From Acanthopleura granulata (lineage: Eukaryota > Mollusca > Polyplacophora > Chitonida > Chitonidae), in NCBI GenBank assembly GCA_016165875.1, contig JABBOT010000004.1, forward strand, positions 4,595,351-4,659,350: a stretch of DNA of 64,000 nt, read 5' to 3'. Below, piece after piece: positions 23,028 through 33,684 of this stretch. The first letter of the stretch is position 1. Every line of letters starts with the position of its first letter. The position numbers were made by a program, and so were the translations under genes. Under the pieces are notes generated by a model. That model had not been told where the DNA came from and did no database searches. It saw nothing but the letters and a program-made list of their open reading frames with translations.

Positions 23028-25407
23028 GGTTGTATGAAGGGCGCATGCAAGAGTGTGGCAGTGTGGGAATGATAACAACGTTTGTATGACTTACTCGTTT
23101 AACTGACAGTGTAGTTCATATGACAGCCTTATCTAATGGAATTTAAACACTTTTCGTCAATATACCAATTTGAAATGTCTTATATGGGTGCAACATTTAC
23201 CAACTTACTTGATATTAACGGCGTGATTTACGCGATGCCCAAGAATATCGCTAGTGAGTGGAGAAAACCATCGTGTCTTTCACAAGGTATACCTGAAAAT
23301 TTAACTTCTGACCCCATGCAACCTTCAGCTGAACCAGTGACATCTAATATCTCATATATCATCTTTTAGGTTACGTCACTTAAACGTAACATTATACAGA
23401 TGCATATACCCTGCACTTTTATAAAATTTTACTGCAGGTTTCTTGGAGAAAGCCAGAACTTCTATGTAATGGTCAAGTTGGTAAAGTCCGTAAATGGACA
23501 AATGCCCTATTCTCGACACATTAAATCTCTGTATTTGGAAGGGACAAATCTATGGTATGTAGGAACACATCTACTTCAAATTTAATGACTTTTCAAGGGG
23601 AAAAATCTTAATCAAATTAAAACTTTACAGATAATTAATTGCTTGTTAAAATGTTTTGAACTTTTAACCCAGGCTAATGCTGTTTAGCAAATGAGCCATA
23701 TGTAACGCATTGTTTATTGTTATTGATATAGTGACTGAGGAAGTCATGTCCAGTAAACGAACAGGATGAGGTTTTCGCATGATCTAGATAAATATTTGCT
23801 GGTATTTTATAAATCAAACTAAAATCTGTTTCTATTGTTTAACAAAATTAAACCATAAATATTTTCACCGAGTGATGTCAGGCAGCCTTATCAGTCAGTG
23901 ATTGAAGCCCGGATATCCCCCGCCCTACCATGATCTTAATTTGATCTATGCGGTTGAGAAAGTGTGTTACGGAGTAATCAACAAAGATTCTCCACAGGTT
24001 TTTTTCGAAGTATATTTAGATATCTAAGCAGGGATGTAGAACAAAAAACTTCATTGGCTAATTTCAAAGAACAATTTGTCAATAAATACGCATGTGTTTC
24101 AGTTTTGCATTCATATTTGCCTGACAGACTTTAGACTGTGACAACAACTGAAGCAAAAGGTAAGTTAAAATGGGCAAGTTTTGGGTGAAGTGTATTTTGT
24201 ATTACTTACCTGAATTGCTGTGATGTGCATATAGCTATATATATATGTGAGCGCTTTGATTAAATCTATCATAGAATATATAGGCCTACGACACGAAAGA
24301 TCTCGTACATGGTGCATGTTAGTGTGTAATCCAAGATTTCCGAAACAACTTATACCATTGTCGAAGACAGCAAATGTTAGGAAACTTTCAGAAGATTGTT
24401 GATTCTTGACACATCCATAGCTCTTGAGCATAGGTAATTTAAGTACGTACATCATGTGGGAAGGCCAGTCTATATAAAGTGCATACATGCAGGGAAAATC
24501 ACAGACTGAGTAGCCTAGCAGGTACAGTGACAAGGGCGCTGTGCTTGGAAATGATTCTTTCATAAGCAGGTTTTTTCCAGCTCCCTAAATGTCAAGGTTT
24601 CGAAACTTGGGGAAGGAGGACCTGTTTGCAGCAAGTCTCTCGTGGAAGTGTCCCATATTTTCGTCGATGTAAGAATATATCACATTCTCTGCATTGAAAT
24701 TGATCCCTTGCTGTCTTTAAAAGAAAAATAAGAGCCCACTGTGCTTATAATGTCACACAAGCACATTATTAGGGAAGTAAATGACAGCATTCTGGGGGGA
24801 AAACGTATTTTTCAGGGGCTCAAATCGAGTTGTCCTTGATAACACACATTTGTGGGAAGATTTCTCGTGAATTAGTCATTGATAAGGATCTTCTTCATGT
24901 TTTGACATTCCACAAAGAAGAGAGGATAGCCCTTGTATTTATCATCCTTAGCAACAGTATACGTTTTCCGAAGGGTTGGAGTGTATATTATCATTATGCA
25001 CAAAATCTTTTTTCTCTTATATAAGGTCCTAGAATGGGCTTAACACCTCAGCTGAGGTTAACATGTCACTTGTACCTTTGTTCTGTACGAACGATCGCAA
25101 TGCCTGGATTGCGTTGGTTTACTAGCAGTAACTGATTTCACTTTCGCTGTTACTTAATAATTGGTATAGAGTACTGGATATCGCATAGGCAAATCCAAAT
25201 TAAAGTCCCCATGCGTATCCTAAGAGTAAATCCTTCAATCATTACATCTGGGTTCAAGTCAATTCGGTGTCATCATAATGATTTGGCTAACTGCATGAAC
25301 CAGGGCCATGGATATACTACAAGAGAACAACACTGTTAAACAACGGCCGTCAAATTAGGAAGGTATAGCTTGGACTTAGAGATTTCGCCATTCTGTTTCG
25401 ATTTCAG

Positions 25408-28400
25408 ATGAAACTCTGGGTGATCAGTGTTGCTTTCTGCGCCACAGTCTCGTTGGCTCAAAAGGTTTGTTATTTTTTTGTTTCAGCTTAGCTGTTATAA
25501 GTATTACTATAATAGCGTACTGCTTAATTTTCTTCATTTTTATCTGAGTACTTTTTTTAAAATCACGTGCAGAGAAATTAAAGAATCACTATAATATCAC
25601 CCAGCAGAAGCAAAGGAGATGTTAAATGATCATGATATGGCTTGGTCGAGGAAAACAGGCTTCAGCAAGCTGAAATGATTTTACAGTTTAGCCATTTGCA
25701 AGATCTGGGAATGGGACGTACCGTTGAATGCAGAAACCTATTTATACACTGTGTATGTTTTGTAGCTTAATCAAGGACTTTCAATAGGGCATTTTCATGG
25801 GGCCTATTTTTTTTTCATCTTTGATATTTACTACTTGGAAATAGCAAACAGAGGTTGTGACGAGGACTGGGAGTTACCTGGTTGAGGAGGTGATAATTAC
25901 TGACAGCAGCCGTCAACGAGAGGAGCACAGGAACAACGTCACTGACGCTAATGGGGTCGTCACTCAGCACGTCGTCGTGAAGCTGTTCTCAAAGGTAAAC
26001 CACTTTTTTGTCAGCCTAGCAGTTGAGCTCAGCGAAACTGGATACACTGTAGGACGAGTTGTCTGAACTATTAGAACGTAGGTATTTAGACCATGGCAAA
26101 CTCTAATCTTACACAAATGCCGTCATTCTGATTGCAAGTATTACGGTCATGAATTGTGTCCGCCTAGAAATTTGTGAAAATTGCATTTCAGTGACAGTGG
26201 GTTTGCCAATAGGACATCACACGATACATTGTGTTAGAATGCCAAACACTGACATGTGGGAAAGTTCTCTGTGCATGTTGTGTCATGCATGTTCGGTCTC
26301 CCCGTTGCGTTTCCTAACATCAGAGGGTATCTTATCTTAATACTTCAAACATATATTTCTTTATTCATAGAGACTTACAGCACAGCAGTATTTTGTACTC
26401 TATATGTCTTGAATTCACAGGGCTTGGTTGTATCATACAGCAGCAATGAAAAGATCTGCTTGGTTGGAGCACTTGACAAGGACGACATTCCTGTACCGGA
26501 AGCGGTCTTTGATGATGTGACCATAACAGGACAAGTTACTGTAAGTGAACAAACAAATTTAATTGTACACACAAACCTATGACATCTTTGCACATCAGAT
26601 TCGTGTAGCTTTTTGACAAAGATCTGAAAACCTATAAGATACCACATCGTATGTTTTTACGGCATATTTCAAGGCAAAAGCTCGTACTGTATATCAATCA
26701 ATACCGCGTGCTCAGTGAACAATCATTCAACGATCAAGATTCAAATGGATGTTCTAAATACAACGACCTGCACATGAGGTGATTGAATCCTCATGGTATA
26801 GTTTGCGTTCAGACGTTATTCTGCTCTTCGGTGCAAAGAAATCCAAGTCATGTGGCCTGTAAACCCATATCAGAATTTACATTTATTTACATCAAATAGA
26901 TGAGAAATCGTAACCTGTTGTCCGGAGTCAGGTATAATTTTTTTTCGTGCAGAAAAAGAGACAAAATATAATGGATATGCAACATATCTGTGAAAAATTC
27001 ATTCACACTTTTTGTTTCATCAGATGGCAAAGGTAAGGCCAAAAGCAGATTTCGCTATTTTAGAGGGTTTCGCTGCGGGAATTCCCATCATAATAAAAAT
27101 ATGATTATGTGAACCAAAATGGTTTGTGCGTATTTGATGTCAAGCTGAAGAGTTCTAATATAATGCCAAGTGTCATGATGGCCCACGCAATCCTATTTTT
27201 TAAATCCAAGAAAAAACAAAAATGAAATATTTTCTAAGAACATTGGAACTGCGTTTTCACCATAACAGTCCATAGTTTGCAGATCTTTGTCTCTCATAGT
27301 AGAGCGATAACGCGAATGACTAACAATCCAGACATCATTAGAGTTCAAGAGTTCGATTCCTATGTTTCCTCTAACTTTTTTTTAGTAACGTGAGTTAATG
27401 ATTAAATTAGGCAAAGACAAGTCTTATTTGCTTACCTTTTGCAAAGCTCCACATCAGATATGTTTGCAACTATAAGTATGCATGGACATTATATGATGTA
27501 CACTTCCAATGAAAAGCTCAATGCAGCCAAAAATATGTAAATGGTGTCCAGGTTATCAGTCCATTTCAACGCGCCACGCGTTAAGTGTCAGCATATTGAA
27601 CAGTTACACTATCTGGAAAGGCACCTAGCTGCACGTGTTTATCACTTCACCTTAATAGATGGCCGACAAAGGTATATATAGTCTGAAAGACGACACTTAT
27701 TTTAACTTCTTATAGATCTTACTTGAAGAAATATTAGTGGATAAATTATTGTGTAAAAACGACACTGTGGACGCCCATGGTTAGTAACGAATATTTGTTT
27801 TTACTGGTGGCCAACTGCATGGCAAGACCTGTTATATAACAACTTCAACCGCATTACCGGTAATTCGCCATTCTCCGGTAGATCTGTCACTGTGAGCAGG
27901 TTGGCAATCTGCCGGCTCGACAGGGGACGATTTCCCGTCTAGTTGCAAAGGGTCCATTTATTTGCTCTAATAGACCGTCTACTCCAGGTCACAGGCGGGG
28001 TTCAGAATGACTATTAAAGGCCAACGAATATGATTAGTTACCTAAAGAAAATTAGTATGACCGATCGTGTTGAAGCGCATATCCATGTCTTTACATGTAT
28101 CCGGAGTATATCAAAGAATGAATTATATTCTATCAGGCCACTGAAGGCAGAGTCATAGAGGAAAGCATTGCGCATGCGCAAGCGGTAGATGGCGGTTTGG
28201 CAGATCTTCCAATAGATGTACAGGAAGCTTGTGGTGACCGACGCATACAGGTTCTGCCTAGGGGCGGTCTCAAAGAAGGTATGATAGTTAAGTAAACAAT
28301 TTCGTTTATGTACTTTAAAAAAGAAAGCATTGCTTATTCTTTGTTAAAACGAACATCATCATATTAGATGTAAATATGGCCGAGTCAGGTTTTAAATAAT

Positions 28401-29125
28401 ATGGCTGCCTATATAAGAGCCTTATAAAGACATCCATATCTTAGTTGATATTCTGTGATTGAGTCATCGTATTGCCTCACTTTTCAGTTCTCCTGATGAT
28501 AGTCTGCGTCCTGTTTTGTGTCATTTTAGACACAACCCATTTGATTTATGTGGAGCATTTCGAGCCCGCCATCTTATTTTCGATAACCCACCGGCACAAT
28601 GGTCAGATACCACATATCCCACATAAGTCACAGAATTTGATATTTCTTTGTTTACAAATGTACGAGTATTGTGGATTCAGGAATAGTAACAGTTGTTTTC
28701 TTCGTTTAAATAAGTCAAATCAACTGACCTAGTTCATTGAACTTTAAAACCTTCAATTTCTAGGTCAGTCTCTTAGGTTGAAGAGGACAGCCAAACAAGG
28801 GTTTATCCCACCTTTGGCTCCACCCTTCGCCTGCGGACGCGAACTCAGATCAAGGAAGAAATGCGCCTCTAAGACCACTTCTTCCTGCTGTAAACATTGC
28901 CAGTCGTCCATCCCATATTGTTTCAAGGACTACTACTTTGAGGATGTTCCATGCGCCCCAACTGGATACGCGGGCGGGTCGCACGGCGGTTCGTACGGCG
29001 GTTCGTACGCGGCACCTGCAGATCCAGTCCCCGTCCATGGTTACGGCGCGCCGGCAGCGAAACCACGCGGCCCAGCAGACCCTCACGGAGGGAATCATGG
29101 CTCTTACGCGCACGAAGGCTACTAA
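25408..29125 (+). CDS. Secreted BRICHOS-domain precursor with furin-type site and Cys-rich, Gly/Tyr/His-rich tail
   Basis: Five exons join in consistent phase: 25408-25464, 25845-25994, 26421-26540, 28137-28278 and 28764-29125, giving 276 residues. Residues 1-17 are a signal peptide (MKLWVISVAFCATVSLA). Residues about 60-150 form a BRICHOS domain, with the conserved Asp (D88) and Cys pair (C82, C141), the latter in the family motif ACGDRRIQVLP. In known BRICHOS proteins this domain is an intramolecular chaperone for an aggregation-prone segment. RLKR (161-164) is a furin-type site that would release residues 165-276. The released tail has seven cysteines (180-220) and then a low-complexity segment rich in Gly, Tyr, His, Ala and Pro with GGSYGGSY. 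The ATG directly follows a polypyrimidine-AG acceptor, so a 5' non-coding exon is likely. The tail's function is unknown: host-defence peptide, matrix or adhesive protein are all possible. Confidence 0.88.
26541..28136. other. BRICHOS gene intron 3
   Basis: This is the longest intron of the gene, phase 0 on both sides. A tRNA-like stretch with a B-box-like GAGTTCGATTCC lies near 27300-27360 and may be a SINE remnant. I see nothing else in it. Confidence 0.55.
28764..29125 (+). CDS. BRICHOS gene last exon: cleavage site and mature C-terminal peptide
   Basis: The acceptor is caatttctag; the first two bases complete a Gly codon with exon 4. The exon encodes residues 157-276. The RLKR site falls eight residues in, so almost the whole putative mature product is on one exon, separate from the chaperone exons. 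It is GC-richer than its surroundings, especially over the repeats between 28970 and 29060. Stop TAA is at 29123-29125. Confidence 0.85.
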
Positions 29126-29385
29126 ATTACAACATTGCCATTACAAAGGCACTAGTATTTTAACCAAGCATATGGTGACATATGGGTGCCATGGTGGATT
29201 TGCCACTATATAAAAGGAGCACCTATCACATATGAAACCATGTATGAAAAGAAACTAAGAATGATTATGATGGTGAAAGTAGGCTTAAGGCCCTCACGAA
29301 GATATGCACTGCGGACTGCTAAACTCAAGCTTCTCTATAAACAAGAAGATACTCTGTCCGTTTTGAATGATTTTACTTTATACTG

Positions 29386-29391
29386 AATAAA
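29386..29391 (+). terminator. Polyadenylation signal of the BRICHOS gene
   Basis: A canonical AATAAA lies 261 bp after the stop codon, in the sense direction, giving a plausible 3' UTR of about 290 bp. It is the first AATAAA I see after the stop. Confidence 0.6.
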
Positions 29392-30469
29392 AGAGCAAAT
29401 TCAAACAGACTTGTATCAGTTGATCTCATTTAAATATGAAAGTATTGCAAGCTTCATACCTTTCATAAGTTTTAGTCCAGCGACCCCTTAACATAATAAC
29501 TAAAGGATGGTTGAAAACATGCACAGGGTTGAACGGATTGGGCTTGGTCAAAACAGATTAAGGACAAACACAGTGTCTTTTAAATCGTTTGGATCGTCAC
29601 ATTTAGTCCAGAGTTACCTCCTCTTGGTATGATCATCATACTCGCTATACGCCCGGAAGATTAAATGTGATTTTTACATAAAAATGTTCAAGTTCAAAGA
29701 TACACGTCTCTTAAATGAGATATTATCAACAAGACTTGATGACTCGGCAATTAACCGAAAATGAAGAAAAGAATAACTCGTGACACGGATATGTAAATGT
29801 TGACATTCGTAGATGTGTATCTCGATAATGTCATTGTGTGCCGTGATTAAAATGTAGGCTTGCTCACACGAATTATAAGGGTCATGTAAGAATAATAAAT
29901 GCTCTTACCTTTTAATTGTAAGATCAACAAGGCATACGTTCAAAACCATTCTCGAAAAGGATTTTTTTTTCAACATTCTGAGCAATATTGGTGACAGTAT
30001 CATATCAACGGTGCTGTTTTGTGTAGTCTTATGTGAGGTAAACCGGAGACCATTTGTCATTGAATGTGTCACACGTCGAAAAGTTCGCCAAGATAACTTG
30101 CCAAAGGTCGGTGGTTTCGTCCGGGTACTCTATATTATATTACAGTCATCGCCATGCTATGGATGAAAAATTCCTGATTATAACGTTAAACAACAATAAT
30201 AAAGCTCTGATTGTTTTGCTTGCGCCGGTATCAGCTTTGACATTTGTAGGGTATCTGATGGAGAGGAGTGCTTTACTCCAGGCATTCCCCTATAAACCTG
30301 ACTAATGTCGTGTGTGTGGAAAATTCTTGAATAAAAAGCAAAGCTTGACAGACAGACAAAAAAAAATTTATTCCCAAAATACCGTGGATATAGAAAAGAA
30401 TGACAATGTCAGATGATAATGTATTTGTAAGCCCTTGCTAGTCAGGGACATTTTTAGCCATTATTTGGC

Positions 30470-30632
30470 TAAATGTGTCTGTCAGGCCTTTGAGCTATGA
30501 GGTCATGTGTTCGAGTCTAACCCTTGCTGGTTCGACCGCTGTCAGGGGCTTTGCAACCCAAGGATGGAAAGTTTACCCCGGGCACTCCCTTTTTGTTCAA
30601 ACATAAACCAGATCTATGTCATATAAGTGAAA
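30470..30632 (+). repeat. tRNA-derived SINE, minor type
   Basis: GAGGTCATGTGTTCGAGTCT supplies a B-box-like core. It is followed by GCTGGTTCGACCGCTGTCAG, a CCCGGGCACTCCC block and a tail with ATATAAGTGAAA. A related scrap (GGTCGGTGGTTTCGTCCGGG) lies at about 30104. Boundaries are approximate. Confidence 0.5.
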
Positions 30633-31802
30633 AAATCCAAAATGCGCAGGGTTGAACAGATTAATGTAATTTAGAAGTTATGACATCTGGCAATTGTCTT
30701 ACACCATACTCATGAATATTTCATTACTGTTGCCATAGAACTTACAAAACAGTAAGCATATCACAAAAATAACCACTATCCAACTAACTTTAAACAGTCT
30801 CTGTATTGGAAGTTTTCATTACTGCGATGTGAGACCAATAGATCGATGGACTAAATATTAATAGACAAGTGTGCGTAAGCTCTTAATTTTCGCCAGGATT
30901 ATCTGCAAGGAAATTTATTTCTATAACTGATGTGGTTTCATCCATGTGTCCTGGTCCTGATCCCAAGTTTGTGTCCATCTATTCGTGGATCAGCTATAGA
31001 ATGTTCTGACTAGTTGTTCCAGCTGTCCATGCAAAATCAGAAGAAATCAGCATGAAAGACGTCAAGTAATACTTCAAAATAATCTTGAATAATGTCGATT
31101 TAATAAATACTTTCATTATATATACAAAAATTCACAACCAGTTTCTTTCTCTTATTATACATATATATGATTTAAGTACTTTCACGGATCAACCATACAG
31201 CCAGCTTACTTGTCCATCTGCTGACCGTTACTGACCGTTTCTGGACTCACGCACTTGGTGTATTCTGAGTGAAGATCGTGTTTTAATAAGTTTTTAATAT
31301 TTTTATGACAAGTGACTTGTGTGAATAAATGCCTGAGGCTAAGCAATGAAAGTGTAATTAAACATCTATCTGATTAACGTATTCAAAATACCGTAGCATC
31401 GCTGAGGTGTGAAAATCCATTTAGATTATCTTCCTCCTCAAATCATTGTCGACCCTCCCAATTAGACGCCATTATCCAAGCAGATTGCAACTGCAGATTC
31501 GTGTGATAATAAGAAACTTAAATCAGGATATCCGTTTCTGTTATGCATAAGCCTCTGAAGAAACGAACATCCCATGTCATGGTAAAAAAAATGAATTAGT
31601 TTGGTCACATGACTCAGGGTTTAAAGCAGTTAATATATCATTAACTGACATTCCGTACCCTTTCACCAAGCATATATGCATGCTGTTCCAGGATGAAACA
31701 AATGAGCATTAATGTAATAATGCTGCTCAGATGTACACTGAAACTGTCAGGCACAAATGTTATACATGGAAAAAGTGTTACCTCCTTCATACAGTTTGTC
31801 TA

Positions 31803-31995
31803 CCTTCACTGTCGAAGACACCAGACATGAAACCCCACCCCGTGCCGACCAGGACTGTTTCCTTGCTCTAAGATCTCAATGCTAAGCGAGGAACAAGTTC
31901 CATTTTAAAGTCTTTGATATGATCACAGCCGGCGTTGAACCTGGATCTCTCGACCTGGAGGCGGATGCTCTAACCACTTGGCCACCGGGGCGGTC
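31803..31995 (-). repeat. tRNA-derived SINE, third type
   Basis: On the minus strand it begins with a clear tRNA-like head: CCCCGGTGGCCAAGTGGTTA (A box) and CAGGTTCAACGCCGGC (B box). It continues through GAACTTGTTCCTCGCTTAGC to GTGGGGTTTCATGTCTGGTG. Its body is unrelated to the common family. Confidence 0.72.
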
Positions 31996-33684
31996 TAAGC
32001 CAAATGAATATGGTGTACATAGCTGTACAAGACACGGAAAAGTTCATTAGTAACTTACCAAAGGTCTGTAACTTACCCAGATGTGACGTAATAGCATTTT
32101 GTCACCTAGCTAACCTCCAGGGTTGGGTGTTAACCCCGGTAAAAAGTTTTCAATTCTATCCAAAGTAGATAAGAGTTTGATATATCTTAACCAGACATAA
32201 AATGAGAGTGTAGAAATTTTAAGTGTATGAACGACCTAGCCTGCCTTGTGGCAATATTATCCAGTCGGTGCTCCAACCGGGTTTGGATTTGTTAAGAGGA
32301 TATCAGAATGCGGCGTAATTTTTTTCCTGTGTAAGTGGAGAGCTTGGCCTGCGCAGTCGTCACGATAAGAGAGATTTAAGGGATTACAAAACGAATTTGT
32401 CTTATTGCTTAACATTTGCTTGACAAAAACTGTAAGGCACTCCTCGGGCACGCACATCTCCGCTACAGCTAACTTCATAAATTTCCTTGCCAGTGCCAGT
32501 CAAATTCCCTACCCGACACCTACCACCGCCCCAGTACAGGCGAAGAGAAAATACTGAACATTAATGTCACATCTAACAACTTTGCCAGATCGACCAAAAA
32601 TTTCCTGGATCAGGATCCAAATCATAGGTCATAAACACAAATTTCACGCATCTGTAGTGGCTTGCCGGAAATTTCGTCCATTATACGTCCATACCTTTTG
32701 ACAGAAAGCCAGGCAAAGAAATGCTGCAAAACATAGCTTACTTGGCAGAGGCAGTAAATAAAACAATAAAGCCTTATATTAGCAGTTTCTATCTCCTAGT
32801 AAAAACATAACGCTATACAGAGAAGGCCAAGCTCCGCAGATTTGTTGCTGACCATCACATCCGTAAGATATGTTTACATTCGTAAGATATGTTCACGAGA
32901 GGAATTTATTCCTATGTTATAGCCCTGCAACGCTGGAACGCTATGCTTGAGACACCACGTACAACTTACCACTCAGTGTGATATGTACGGACATGATGCC
33001 AACTATATTTTGGTGTATCACCTTATGCTAAACACCAAACCAGGAAAGTATGAAGTATTGAAGCCCTTTGGGTAAGACCAATAAGACGAAAACACTGCAA
33101 AATGAATATGTATCGGTTCCTTTTGTATAAAATTTAGTATCCTGCACACATTCCTTCATATATCTTTCTGCACCTTTAGATGTATAAATGCCCGGAATGC
33201 TCCGCTGGATAGACACGAAATATCATGTCAGGAAAAGATGTTAGGTAAGTTTTATTCCTCAACCCGTAGACCTTGCTTACGTGATTTAATTAAGAACGTT
33301 TGAGTAAGACGTATACGGCTTTAAGTATCAATCAGGTCGATAAATAAAAAACAACAAACACATATATTAATCGTTTTCACTTTCTGCTTGTTCCAGTCAG
33401 ATGGTCGGATTTAACACCAAACATTGGCGAGTACAAGAACAATAGCTTAACGTCAAGTAAGTTCTGTAAAATCTAAATATCGTGCACTGCTCTGTTAATT
33501 AATATATAGCAAGTACTGTACATGTATACAGACTGAGTGTGTCTGATGACAAAATGATTTACATGTGGATCATTTACATACAATACAAATCTCAGTGTTA
33601 AGGAGATAAAACTGCTCAGCTTGATCGGCAAACTTGTCAATAAAGTGCACGTTCAGATAGTCAAAATGTTTTTACAGGACGCCA

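Larger units (their letters stand above)
11685..25407. other. Intergenic stretch between the DEG/ENaC and BRICHOS genes
   Basis: I find no convincing gene in these 13.7 kb. It contains SINE copies (listed separately), a direct repeat pair at 16.86 and 17.85 kb, degenerate repeats around 15.1-16.05 kb, a fold-back repeat at 19.84-20.28 kb, and diverged repeats around 22.0-22.6 kb. The remaining ORFs are short and of no recognisable family. Promoter or untranslated sequence of the flanking genes may lie at either end. Confidence 0.6.
29400..33684. other. Intergenic stretch between the BRICHOS and GPCR genes
   Basis: I see no convincing coding sequence. It contains two tRNA-derived SINE-like segments (about 30470-30632 and 31803-31995). 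A minus-strand AATAAA at 33251-33256 lies about 430 bp after the GPCR stop and could be that gene's poly(A) signal. Confidence 0.55.

Noticed and set aside
24165..24563. 132-codon minus-strand ORF with some hydrophobic stretches
   Set aside because: No signal, domain or splice-consistent neighbour could be found; AT-rich chance ORF is the simpler reading.
27297..27360. Possible tRNA gene (B-box-like GAGTTCGATTCC)
   Set aside because: No cloverleaf with a matching acceptor stem can be drawn; probably a SINE remnant in the BRICHOS intron.
32257..32478. 73-codon minus-strand ORF
   Set aside because: The composition looks protein-like, but I recognise no family and see no flanking exons; too little to call.
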